This document shows positions 49,190 to 59,273 of a stretch of 64,000 bases of DNA, one piece after another. The position numbers were made by a program, and so were the translations under genes. This stretch comes from Paraescarpia echinospica. Taxonomy: Eukaryota; Annelida; Polychaeta; Sabellida; Siboglinidae. The notes under the pieces are model-generated. The model was not told the DNA's origin and did no database searches. It was given only the letters and a program-made list of their open reading frames with translations. The stretch spans positions 4,710,632 through 4,774,631 of the forward strand of contig CM034544.1 of assembly GCA_020002185.1 (NCBI GenBank), read 5' to 3'. Each line of letters starts with the position of its first letter. The stretch's first letter is position 1.

Positions 49190-49510
49190 TACCTGTCAAC
49201 TGTCCAGAAATTTACGAGAGTACCTGGTTTTTGGTGTATCTCCCGATCTCCCGGAATACAGGCAAATCTTCCGGATTTTCGCTTTAAATCTCCAACAGCA
49301 CCCCCCCCCCCCGTCTTCCGATGTCATCACCCGATCGAGACAGTGCGACACCACGCGAAGCGTGCTAAGATGTGCTGAACGGCTGTTCCTGCGAGGAATC
49401 TCCAACACCCCTCCACCGTCTTCCGATATGAAGATCCGAGAGACAGCGCGACGACCGAGTCAGCTCGACGTGGGAAACGTGCTGAGCCGCTGATGAATCT
49501 CCCGCTCAAC
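49190..49510. mobile_element. Relative of the 9289-9634 element
   Basis: TATACCTGTCAACTGTCCAG, GGTTTTTGGTGTATCTCCCG, CCCGGAATACAGGCAAATCT and TCCAACAGCACCCCC follow the same order as in the 9.3 kb element. The right end with an inverted TATACCTG is not found, so this copy is truncated or rearranged. Confidence 0.6.
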
Positions 49511-49544
49511 ACATCGAAACAACATTTATGAGGTGTAACCACAG

Positions 49545-49745
49545 AACAAACGACATCATTAGTACCATCAACAGTGATGCCTTTGGAGAGGATGAGGAGT
49601 ATGTATATTTGGGAAGCAAAATCACAACAGATGGAGACTCCTAAAAAATGTCACAGCTAGAATCAACAGCCAACCTGACTTTCACCATGCTGAAATCCAT
49701 CTGGCAGTCAAGACAACTGAGATTGAATATTGAAAAACTATATTA
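49545..49745 (+). pseudogene. LINE RT C-terminal fragment
   Basis: Reads NSDAFGEDEEYVYLGSKITT, DGDS, stop, then SANLTFTMLKSIWQSRQLRL and LYYNSNI with a frame disturbance. The YLGSxITxDG..F.ML..IW.S.QL..KLYNSxV pattern is the connection region after the RT palm in several LINE families. It differs from the other LINEs in this window. Confidence 0.7.
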
Positions 49746-49785
49746 TAATAGTAACATCATAAGTGTACATATATCTTATATATAT

Positions 49786-50030
49786 GGGGCGCAGTTACCG
49801 AGTGGTTAGAGTACCGGACTCTCGACTGGGGGACCGGGATTCGAATGCCGGCGCCGGCTGGGTGGTGGTCCGGTACTGGCTCGGCCGCCGTGTCGAAACT
49901 TGGGCAATTTCGTTCACCCCATGTCGCCCCCCACCCTTCCAACCCTCACCGGCCAGCGTGGAAGGGTAGGCCAACAACACCAGCATGCAAGGTACAATGA
50001 AGCCAAGGCCCCCAGTCCCCAGCAGTGTCG
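49786..50030 (+). mobile_element. tRNA-derived SINE
   Basis: The head resembles a tRNA gene: GGGGCGCAGTTACCGAGTGG (A box TTACCGAGTGG) and GGGATTCGAATGCC (B box) about 40 bases later, spaced as in a pol III promoter. The following ~170 bases (to CAGCAGTGTCG) are unrelated to tRNA. No intact acceptor stem or cloverleaf is seen, so it is not a functional tRNA gene. It abuts the 3' end of the minus-strand LINE. Confidence 0.75.
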
Positions 50031-50034
50031 AAAA

Positions 50035-53000
50035 AGTTTATGACCAAGGAGGCGGTTCGGGTCAACTACGGCTACGTGCAGGGGGTGCTAAGAATCTCTG
50101 GGTCTCGTGTGATAGGCGAAAGTCGTCAACAAATGGATGGATGTGCTAGGAAGCTAGGGAGGATAGGCGATATTGAAAAGATAGGTTTTGAGGTGACGAC
50201 GAAATGTAACAATAGTTTCTGCTGATTTAACATTAACGGGAAGCGAATTCCATATAGTTGGCTCGGCAACTGAAAAAGCTCGAGTTCCAGCCTTTGTCTT
50301 AACTCTGGGAACAGATAGCAACTTCGAACTAGACGACCGAAGTTGTCTGGCTTGTCTAGCTGGTGTGAGCATTGAGTGTAACTAACTAGGTTGTTTGGAT
50401 GAAAGGGCTTGGTAGGTGATTGTGCAGGTCTTAAACATAATGCGATATCGCACGGGGAGCCAATGCAGTGATTTTAGAAGTGGCACTGAGCGGGAGAATC
50501 GAGGAGATTGTGTGACTACCCTTGCTAAACAATGTTGGACGCGTTGTAGTTTTGCAATATCCTTAATAGCAATATTATGAAGGAGGGAATTGCAATAATC
50601 TAATCTGCTGCTAACAAGAACTGTTGCGAGTCTTAGCGACGGAAAGCGACATATGTCGGCGAATGCGGCGAAGATCACGGATATGATAAAAACAGCAACG
50701 GCACGTTTGGGATATGTGTTGTCTGAAATTGAAGTCGCAATCAAAGGTCACTCCTAGATTCCGTACTGATGCTGCTGGTGTAATAATTTGACTCAGGATG
50801 CATGTTGAAAAAAAAATCATTAAGTTTACCTCGCTGCATTGGAGTACCAATGATGAGGAATTCAGTTTTGTCTGCATTTAACTTTAATTTGATATCAGTC
50901 ATCCATGAGAAAACATCTTGGAGACGACCGTGGAGTCGGTTTAGAGAGTGACTTGTATCGGGCGTGGCCAAGGAAATGTAGATCTGTGTGTCATCTGCAT
51001 AAAGGTGATGATCCAAGTTATGAATTTGGATTACAGAGCTGAGTGGCGTAGCGTAGACAGTGAAAAGCAAAGGCCCAGGAACGGAACCCTGGGGAATGCC
51101 ACATGAAGTGGGGAGTGAGGTTGAAAAGTAATTATCTATCTTTATACATTGATGTCTATTGGTTAGATATGAAGAAAACCAGGTCAGAGCTGTGCCAGAT
51201 ATGCCATACCACATTGATAAACGTTTGACAAGAGTGTTGTGATCAATGGTATCAAAGGCGGCAGACAGATCAAGCAAGGTAAGTGCAGTTACTTTGCCTT
51301 GATCAATGTTTAATATAACATCATTGTGTACTTTTAGGAGAGCAGTCTCTGTAGAATGAAATTGTTTGTATGCCGATTGGAGCACACTGGATAAACAAGT
51401 TGAGCTAATATGACACCTTAGACGGCTTGCTACGACTTTCTCAAGTATCTTAGAAATAAAGCTAAGATTAGAAATTGGCCTATAATTTTTGAAATCATCT
51501 TTTGGCAGGGAAGTCTTCTTGAGAACAGGATTTACAAATGCGTGTTTAAAATCATCTGGGAATTTATCCGAACTCAGTGATAAATTTATGATATTCGTTA
51601 TTGTACCAAGTAAAGAGTCAAGACATGCTTTTAGTAGTATGGTTGGTAATGGATCGAGATCGCATGACTTATTTGGGGAGGACATTATTATTTTCCTCAC
51701 TTCATCAACTGTGGCTGGCTCAAACAATACAAGTGGAGAATGACTTGTGGGGAGTCCACATTTACAGTACTTAAAGTGTGACATGGAAAAGCAGAACGTA
51801 TAAGACTTATTTTATCTTTGAAATGACTAGAAAACGAGTCACACAGAGATTTGACTAACACATGACTAGGTAGAGATGGAGACGGCCGTCTGTGTAAAAT
51901 ATGATTTATGCAGTTCCATAGCTGACGTGGGTTATCAGACTTACTCGAGGCCATGTTTGTGTAATAATTTGATTTAGCTTTGGTCATTTGTCTGTTGCAG
52001 TAGTGACACTGTTTAGAATATCGTGATCTGTCCAAAGGCGAGCGTGATTTGTGCCATACACGTTCAAGATAGCGCCGGCGCTTTTTAGATTGTAGAATTT
52101 CAGGAGTCATCCATGGAGCATGTGGCTTTTGGGACACAGATTTAGATCTCAGAGGTGCATGTTTATTAAGTAAATCTTTTGAGTACTTGACAGTACTGTC
52201 GACACATATCTGACAGATGTTCTTTGGGGTTACTGATGAGGTCGGATTTAAGGATGTCTGTCATTAATGCAGCAATGTCAATCTTATGGATCGGTTGGTA
52301 AAACACATTGTGTTTGGACTCTACGGGAATTCTAGGAACTTTGAGATCAGCAATGACAGTGTGGTGGTCTGATAAACCATCTGAAGCAGTAGGTGTCTGA
52401 ATATTGTTACAATCTGAACGGGTGATTAAGAGATCGAGCCAGTGGCCATGTATGTGTGTTGAGAAGGTAACATGTTGTTTCATGTCATAGGATGCCAGAA
52501 TGTCATTAAATGTACTTGTTGTTCATGAAGGTGTGTCCAGATGAAGATTAAAATCACAGAGTATATAAAATTCTGAATAAATAGTTGCCAGATTTTCAAG
52601 TAGATCCTGGAATTCTTCAAAGAAATGGGCAGGTTGTCCTGGAGGGCGATAAATGCACATAAAATAAGCAGAGAAAGATGAATCGGAAATTTCGGCACAG
52701 ATGGCCTCAAAGCTGGAGTAATCAGGGTTTGAATGCAAATTAACTTTGAACTGTTTTGAGACGAGAAATCCAACACCACCACCTCGCCCAACTGAACGTG
52801 GGCGATGATGGAAGGTGAAACTGGAAGGAGAAATGTCAGCAATGCATGCAGCTGTGTCATGTGGTCTGAGCCAGGTGTCAGTGACTGCAAGGATGTCTAT
52901 TGTCTTGGAAGTTAATAAATCGGTAAGCGAGGCTGTTTTGTCTCGAATAGATCGAACGTTAGTGGTGGCTACTCAGATATTGCGCCTGATAGCAGGTCCA

Positions 53001-53300
53001 GGATTAAGACTTACATCTCCTGCTAGTAGTAAAATAACTGCCAATTTAAACGTTGGCTTAGAGCGGGGGATTGGCAGTAACTTTCTATTAAAGCAAAGAT
53101 TAAGACATGGCAAACTGTGAAGATGTGACAAGGAATTTTGTGTTCTCATGTACTGAGAAACTGTTAAAATGACAGCTGACCGTTGGGGACTAAGTGGCTT
53201 GCACAGAGTAAAATCGTGACCTCTCGAAGCAGCAGAACAGGATAAAAATAAAACACACAATAAAAATGCTGTCTTGGTGACAGTGTACTTTCCTCAAAAT
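50035..53300 (-). pseudogene. Near full-length CR1/L2-type LINE with frameshifts
   Basis: Read on the minus strand from 53.26 kb: a hydrophobic N terminus with a 2A-like motif; an AP endonuclease in two frames (GRGGGVGF, YRPPGQPAHFFEEFQ, LCDFNLHLD, GLSDHHTV); a linker (APWMTPEILQSKKRRRYLER); and a 347-codon RT block with DPLPTILLKACLDSL, LKKTSLPKDDFKNYRPISNL, LTLLDLSAAFDTIDH, CGIPQGSVPGPLLF and HLYADDTQIYIS (YADD). The C terminus ends AEPTIWNSLPVNVKS and FRRHLKTYLF. Frameshifts separate at least seven blocks, so it cannot make a working protein. No poly(A) or microsatellite tail is evident; a SINE lies directly at the 3' end. Confidence 0.92.
52994..53020 (-). other. 2A-like motif in minus-strand LINE
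   Basis: Codes GDVSLNPGP, matching the 2A consensus D-V/I-E-x-N-P-G-P except Ser for Glu, directly after a hydrophobic stretch (LAVILLLA). In 2A peptides the ribosome skips the Gly-Pro bond, releasing the upstream part. Such motifs are known from APE-type LINEs of the CR1, L2 and Rex1 groups. Here it lies close to the ORF start. Confidence 0.7.
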
Positions 53301-54100
53301 GGTGAAGAATAAAATGATAATGTCTCATAAAAATAGTAAATAATTGAAAATAACAACATATTTTAAAACTGTATAATTGTACTAAAAATAATGTAAATTT
53401 CTAGGTTATTAAAGAGTGGGTTGGCGATAACCAATGGCAATATTACAGGTCGTATGATTGTTCGCGCTCAGCAGGCCTGTGCAAACTAACAAGACGTTTA
53501 GTGCCCGTGCAAAGAAAAGTCAGAGGTCTTCACCCCTAGGGCGATTCTGCGTATAAAAGAACGTCTTGTTGAAAAGGCCTGTTAGTATATAGTTTATAAG
53601 GGGACTGCCCCTGCCTTAGTATGTTGTGTAGAAGATCATGCGCATGCGTCAGGTGTAGTCGAATCCGTTTTATCGCTCCAATATTTACCGATATTATTTA
53701 CGATTTCCAAACGTTTCTCTCGTTCATAAATGAATAAGGCACTCGTATAACTACATCGGAATACAATCCCACGGTTGTAGTTGCAATCTGACATACCTAA
53801 AACCAAGTTTTTGACAAATTAGCTTCCCTAACAACCAGCCTAAAACCTACAAAACAAGATGGCGAACTAGTAAACAACGGGTATAAAGCGCGCGAAACCC
53901 AAACCACCCCCAAATCAAATCATAAATCGGTGCATTCTCCTAGTGACAAAGTAAAACTTATGTTATTATCATTACTAGTTCTGTTTATATACTATCAGAA
54001 ATCAAGCTGAAATAAACAGTAAACACAATAAACTGTATACCAATAAGTGAGTGCATAGACCATTCCATAGTCAGACTGCACACACGGAAGTGTCGTGTTA
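53301..54100. other. Region between two divergent LINEs
   Basis: Presumed 5' untranslated sequence of one or both LINEs. Contains AAGATGGCGAACTAGTAAAC at 53857 and short palindromic GAACGTCTTGTTG/AACAAGACGTTTAG blocks at 53480-53575. No host gene. Confidence 0.4.
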
Positions 54101-54486
54101 GTTGGGTTTTCAGTTTGACTCATGAACCAGTGTGAGCTGGTTCAACATACACACATGTAAATATATACTTTCACATAAAACTTACGTATCATACTATTAC
54201 AAATCCGGATTGTAGGCTGTCGAAAAACAGCAACAACTAGTCACTAAACCGTTTACACGGACAGATATTTTATAATTATTTTATATTTACTTAGTTGGGT
54301 TTTCAGTTTGACTCATGAACCAGTGTGAGCTGGTTCAACATACACACATGTAAATATATACTTTCACATAAAGCTTACGTATCATACTATTACAAATCCG
54401 GATTGTAGGCTGTCAAAAAAACAGCAACAACAACAACTAGTCACTAAACCGTTTAGACGGACAGATATTTTATAATTATTTATCTT
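54101..54486 (+). repeat. Two tandem 193-bp 5' UTR monomers of the intact LINE
   Basis: GTTGGGTTTTCAGTTTGACT begins both copies (54101 and 54294), which are almost identical except for small indels (CAACAACAACAACTAG) and single changes. They end about 100 bases before the LINE start codon. Tandem 5' monomers are known as promoter units in some LINEs (for example mouse L1). Confidence 0.85.
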
Positions 54487-54591
54487 TTATTTTTAGTATT
54501 ATCTCAGTACACGTTTTAAGTGTGGGTGTGTTTCTTAATAACTACTTGACCGTTTTATCAACTCTAAACCACTACCACTCGAGTTGGTGAC

Positions 54592-57500
54592 ATGGCAGGC
54601 TCCGTACGACATACCTCTACAAGATGCACTTTTAGATGTACCCTGTTCATGATTTTATGTCTGCAGATAACTTTTAGGTTTTTAAATGATCCCAATTTAA
54701 CAAAATTGGAGAGTTTCCAGAGCAACACAAACGAGACCTATGTCAACGCCAAAGCTAGACAAGACATCCATTCTGTCACGTCCTACTACATTTATAGTCC
54801 CATATGGAAAACCATAGCCCAATTGAAATGTCTCAAATCCAGCACCTCCACTGGATTACTGATCACTCCTCTACCGTATAAACCCAGGACAACAACAAAA
54901 TTCTCCATTCTTCTATGCATCATGCTCTCAGGAGATGTTCAACTAAATCCAGGCCCCTCTAAATGTCACTCATGTAAGAAATCACTAAGGTCTAATGCAC
55001 TCATCCTAACTTGTAATGATTGTAATAAATCCACACACATCAAATGCGCCAGGATATCCAGACAAGAATTTAACAACACTTACAGAAACCAAAATGTACC
55101 ATGGCACTGTTCAAATTGCTCAGCACCGTGTGGCATTTGCCATGGAGATGTCCTAAATGACCATAAAGCAATTCAGTGCGACCACTGCCTAAACTGGATC
55201 CACACACAATGCTGTGCAATAGATGACAATGAATACAAACGATTAATAAATTTCTCATGTTCGTGGGCCTGCCCCGAATGCAACAACTTCAACTTCACAA
55301 ATTCTTTCTTCAGAGATACAGAAATCCCAACGGCAAATCCCTTTTATCCACTGGACAGTAACTGTCATAACCTAAACGAAACCACCAACAACAATACAAC
55401 TAATAGCAAGAAAGCATATAGACTAAAAAAGAGACCAAACTTCAGATGCATCCTCATAAACTGCCAAAGCGTTAAAAAGAAAGCCTCAGACATCGAAGCA
55501 CTAAACAATCTGCATAACCCAGACATCATCTGTGGCACTGAATCATGGTTAGATCCCTCAATAAAAAATGGCGAAATATTCCCAAGCAACTTTAACGTCT
55601 TTAGAAAGGACAGAGAAACAGACACTACTGGAGGGGGGGTATTTCAAATATCAAAAGATGACCTCATAACAAGCCACCTACCAGACCTAGACACTAACAG
55701 TGAGAGCATTTGGACTGAAACCCAGATAACAGGAATGAAACCAATAATCATGTGTACCCTCTATCGTCCCCCAAATGACTCTCATGGAACTCAAATCGAA
55801 GAACTAGACCTAGCCCTTCCTAAATTAGGTAACAAGATCAACACACATAATGTCATCATTACTGGCGATTTCAACCTCCCTAACATCAATTGGGAAATTC
55901 ACCAAGTCACAACTAACAATGGATACAGTACAGTTGCTGCCAATAAATTACTCTCTCTTACAGAGGAACATGGTCTGATCCAACATGTCAAGGAACCCAC
56001 GCACAGACAGGGAAATGCCAACAATATTTTAGATCTTGTCTTCACCAATAGACCTGGGTTAATAAAGAAGATAAATGTAGTAGACGGAATAGCAGACCAT
56101 AGCACAGTCATTATTGATGTAAACATTTCGCCCAAACGCAAACATCGCCCAAAACGTAAAGTCTTCATTAGAAATAAAGCCGACAATATTAACATCCAGA
56201 AATCTCTTGAAAACTTTACACATGAATACTTCTCTCAAAACCAAAACATGACTGTCAATGACAAGTGGAATCTTGTTTCCACGAAAATCATCAACATTAT
56301 GAACCAATATGTACCGCACCGACTTACTACCTCAAGACACAATCTTCCCTGGTTCAATAAAGATTTAAAGAAAATGTGCAAAATAAAGAAACAGCTATAT
56401 AACAAAGCAAAAAGAACTAGAAATCCAGAAGACTGGAAAGAATTCTGTGACATCAGGAGAAACATGCATAAACACCTTCGTTCTGCTAGACTATCCTACA
56501 TAAGTCAATTCCTGACAACAACAATAACAGAGAAACCTAAATCATTTTGGAGCTTCATTTCTAAACTTAGACAGGATAACCAGGGTATTGGGGACCTTAA
56601 CATTGCTGGTAACATCATTAGCGACGACAAACATAAAGCAGAAGCCTTAAACAATCAGTTCCAAAGTGTCTTCACACACGAAGGAAATTCCACCCTACCA
56701 GATATGGCCAGAAGTCCACATGGAGAAATCCCCAAACTAACAATTACACTTAAAGGAGTACTTGATCAACTTTCCAAAATTAACATTTCTAAATCGCAAG
56801 GACCAGATGGCATTCCACCATGGTTCTTAAACAGATATGCCTCTCATCTAGCACCAGTAATACATGACATTTTCCAATCATCTGTTGACTCTGGACAAGT
56901 CCCCAATACCTGGAAAGAAGCCAATGTAACAGCAATTTTTAAGAAAGGAAGTAGAGCAGAAACATCTAACTACAGACCAATATACTTAACACCTGTGGTT
57001 TCTAAACTTCTTGAACACATCATACATAGTCACATTATGAAACATCTTGAACAGCACCACATTCTAACTGACCACCAACATGGCTTCCGTGCCAAAAGAT
57101 CAACTGAAACACAATTAATTCAAACAATCCATGACATAAGCAAATCACTTGATGAGAAGAAATCTGTAGACATGGCCATCCTTGACTTCACCAAAGCATT
57201 CGATAAAGTTCCACATAAAAGATTAATCCACAAACTCAAACACTATGGCATCACAGGCCCAATATCATCATGGATAAATAGCTTCCTTACAGGAAGAACT
57301 CAACAGGTCGCTATAAATGGATCTAAGTCAACATCAACTCAAGTCATTTCTGGGGTACCACAGGGCACAGTACTGGGGCCCCTACTTTTCCTACTTTACA
57401 TAAATGACCTGCCAGACAATCTTTCCTCAACTGTTCACCTTTTTGCAGACGACTGCCTGTTATATTCACCGATTAAAACTGACCAAGACACATCTGTCCT

Positions 57501-58248
57501 CCAAAACGATCTGCTCAAACTTGAGAAATGGCAACACACGTGGCTTATGAAATTCAACCCCACTAAATGTTATACAATGACAATAGCCTCAAGAAAACCG
57601 ACACCAAATCTCTACACATTCTGCGGACAACAACTTAAATCTGTTGAATCACACTGTTATCTTGGCATACATATATCAAATACATTAAATTGGACAATAC
57701 AAAGCAACTCGGTCACAAAAAAAGCACAACAGACATTGGGACTGATTAGAAGAAATTTAAATAAATGCCCAACCCAAATCAAGTCCATAGCCTACACAAC
57801 CCTTGTCCGCCCCATACTTGAATATGCGTCAGCATCATGGGATCCACATTGCCTAAGAAATATCAAACTCATAGAAAGAACCCAGAGACAAGCCGCCAGA
57901 TTTTGTAAGAACAACTATTCTAGAGAGCCTGGAACGGTAACACAACTCCTTAAAGATCTCCAGTGGGACACCCTCCAATCACGAAGAAAAACCCAAAGAC
58001 TTAGCATATTATATAAAATGGAACATAACCTCATAGATATCCCACTCGATCAATACACCAAACGCAACACCAGATGCTCACGTAAACATAATAAACAGTT
58101 AGTACAAATCAGGCACTCGACAAACATATTTGGAAACAGCTTTTTCCCAGTCACAATAAAAGAGTGGAATTCTCTACCTCCAAGCATTGTATCAAGTACG
58201 TCACTGAATTCATTCCAGATTAGCCTAGCCCAACATGTAAAAAATTAA
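54592..58248 (+). CDS. Intact LINE polyprotein: 2A, PHD-like fingers, endonuclease, RT (1218 aa)
   Basis: A single uninterrupted ORF. Residues 12-30 are hydrophobic; a second hydrophobic stretch (FSILLCIMLS) leads into GDVQLNPGP at 114-122, a 2A-like motif. Residues ~125-225 hold two Cys/His clusters (CHSCKKS..CNDCNKSTHIKC and CGICHGD..CDHCLNWIHTQC) in PHD-finger spacing. An AP-type endonuclease spans ~284-510 (CILINCQSV, TESWL, LYRPPND, ITGDFNLPNINWE, DHSTV). Reverse transcriptase spans ~715-990 (GPDGIPPWFL, FKKGSRAETSNYRPI, ILDFTKAFDKVPH, SGVPQGTVLGPLLFLLYIND, FADD at 951-954). It ends with the usual KEWNSLPPSIV tail. It copies its RNA into DNA at an endonuclease nick. CR1/Jockey group. The intact frame and near-identical 5' monomers suggest a young, possibly active copy. 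ATG context GACATGG. The 3' UTR is lost in the N gap. Confidence 0.95.
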   Translation: MAGSVRHTSTRCTFRCTLFMILCLQITFRFLNDPNLTKLESFQSNTNETYVNAKARQDIHSVTSYYIYSPIWKTIAQLKCLKSSTSTGLLITPLPYKPRTTTKFSILLCIMLSGDVQLNPGPSKCHSCKKSLRSNALILTCNDCNKSTHIKCARISRQEFNNTYRNQNVPWHCSNCSAPCGICHGDVLNDHKAIQCDHCLNWIHTQCCAIDDNEYKRLINFSCSWACPECNNFNFTNSFFRDTEIPTANPFYPLDSNCHNLNETTNNNTTNSKKAYRLKKRPNFRCILINCQSVKKKASDIEALNNLHNPDIICGTESWLDPSIKNGEIFPSNFNVFRKDRETDTTGGGVFQISKDDLITSHLPDLDTNSESIWTETQITGMKPIIMCTLYRPPNDSHGTQIEELDLALPKLGNKINTHNVIITGDFNLPNINWEIHQVTTNNGYSTVAANKLLSLTEEHGLIQHVKEPTHRQGNANNILDLVFTNRPGLIKKINVVDGIADHSTVIIDVNISPKRKHRPKRKVFIRNKADNINIQKSLENFTHEYFSQNQNMTVNDKWNLVSTKIINIMNQYVPHRLTTSRHNLPWFNKDLKKMCKIKKQLYNKAKRTRNPEDWKEFCDIRRNMHKHLRSARLSYISQFLTTTITEKPKSFWSFISKLRQDNQGIGDLNIAGNIISDDKHKAEALNNQFQSVFTHEGNSTLPDMARSPHGEIPKLTITLKGVLDQLSKINISKSQGPDGIPPWFLNRYASHLAPVIHDIFQSSVDSGQVPNTWKEANVTAIFKKGSRAETSNYRPIYLTPVVSKLLEHIIHSHIMKHLEQHHILTDHQHGFRAKRSTETQLIQTIHDISKSLDEKKSVDMAILDFTKAFDKVPHKRLIHKLKHYGITGPISSWINSFLTGRTQQVAINGSKSTSTQVISGVPQGTVLGPLLFLLYINDLPDNLSSTVHLFADDCLLYSPIKTDQDTSVLQNDLLKLEKWQHTWLMKFNPTKCYTMTIASRKPTPNLYTFCGQQLKSVESHCYLGIHISNTLNWTIQSNSVTKKAQQTLGLIRRNLNKCPTQIKSIAYTTLVRPILEYASASWDPHCLRNIKLIERTQRQAARFCKNNYSREPGTVTQLLKDLQWDTLQSRRKTQRLSILYKMEHNLIDIPLDQYTKRNTRCSRKHNKQLVQIRHSTNIFGNSFFPVTIKEWNSLPPSIVSSTSLNSFQISLAQHVKN
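54931..54957 (+). other. 2A-like motif in intact LINE
   Basis: Codes GDVQLNPGP (residues 114-122), with Gln where viral 2A usually has Glu. Skipping before the last Pro would release a ~121-residue hydrophobic leader from the PHD-EN-RT protein. Confidence 0.8.
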
Positions 58249-58273
58249 TCCATAAGAGCCACCATGCGCACTG

Positions 58274-59273
58274 NNNNNNNNNNNNNNNNNNNNNNNNNNN
58301 NNNNNNNNNNNNNNNNNNNNNNNNNNNNNNNNNNNNNNNNNNNNNNNNNNNNNNNNNNNNNNNNNNNNNNNNNNNNNNNNNNNNNNNNNNNNNNNNNNNN
58401 NNNNNNNNNNNNNNNNNNNNNNNNNNNNNNNNNNNNNNNNNNNNNNNNNNNNNNNNNNNNNNNNNNNNNNNNNNNNNNNNNNNNNNNNNNNNNNNNNNNN
58501 NNNNNNNNNNNNNNNNNNNNNNNNNNNNNNNNNNNNNNNNNNNNNNNNNNNNNNNNNNNNNNNNNNNNNNNNNNNNNNNNNNNNNNNNNNNNNNNNNNNN
58601 NNNNNNNNNNNNNNNNNNNNNNNNNNNNNNNNNNNNNNNNNNNNNNNNNNNNNNNNNNNNNNNNNNNNNNNNNNNNNNNNNNNNNNNNNNNNNNNNNNNN
58701 NNNNNNNNNNNNNNNNNNNNNNNNNNNNNNNNNNNNNNNNNNNNNNNNNNNNNNNNNNNNNNNNNNNNNNNNNNNNNNNNNNNNNNNNNNNNNNNNNNNN
58801 NNNNNNNNNNNNNNNNNNNNNNNNNNNNNNNNNNNNNNNNNNNNNNNNNNNNNNNNNNNNNNNNNNNNNNNNNNNNNNNNNNNNNNNNNNNNNNNNNNNN
58901 NNNNNNNNNNNNNNNNNNNNNNNNNNNNNNNNNNNNNNNNNNNNNNNNNNNNNNNNNNNNNNNNNNNNNNNNNNNNNNNNNNNNNNNNNNNNNNNNNNNN
59001 NNNNNNNNNNNNNNNNNNNNNNNNNNNNNNNNNNNNNNNNNNNNNNNNNNNNNNNNNNNNNNNNNNNNNNNNNNNNNNNNNNNNNNNNNNNNNNNNNNNN
59101 NNNNNNNNNNNNNNNNNNNNNNNNNNNNNNNNNNNNNNNNNNNNNNNNNNNNNNNNNNNNNNNNNNNNNNNNNNNNNNNNNNNNNNNNNNNNNNNNNNNN
59201 NNNNNNNNNNNNNNNNNNNNNNNNNNNNNNNNNNNNNNNNNNNNNNNNNNNNNNNNNNNNNNNNNNNNNNNNN
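58274..59273. other. Assembly gap, exactly 1000 N
   Basis: A run of N with the round length of a scaffold placeholder, so its true size is unknown. The left contig ends 25 bases after the LINE stop; the right contig starts in the middle of a different LINE. Apparent ORFs across it are meaningless. Confidence 0.99.

Noticed and set aside
49786..49858. Functional tRNA gene
   Set aside because: Good A and B boxes but no paired acceptor stem or consistent cloverleaf, and it continues into a SINE body.
54101..54486. LTR of a retrovirus-like element
   Set aside because: The two 193-bp copies are adjacent to each other and both upstream of a non-LTR LINE ORF; there is no TG...CA element structure with internal gag-pol.
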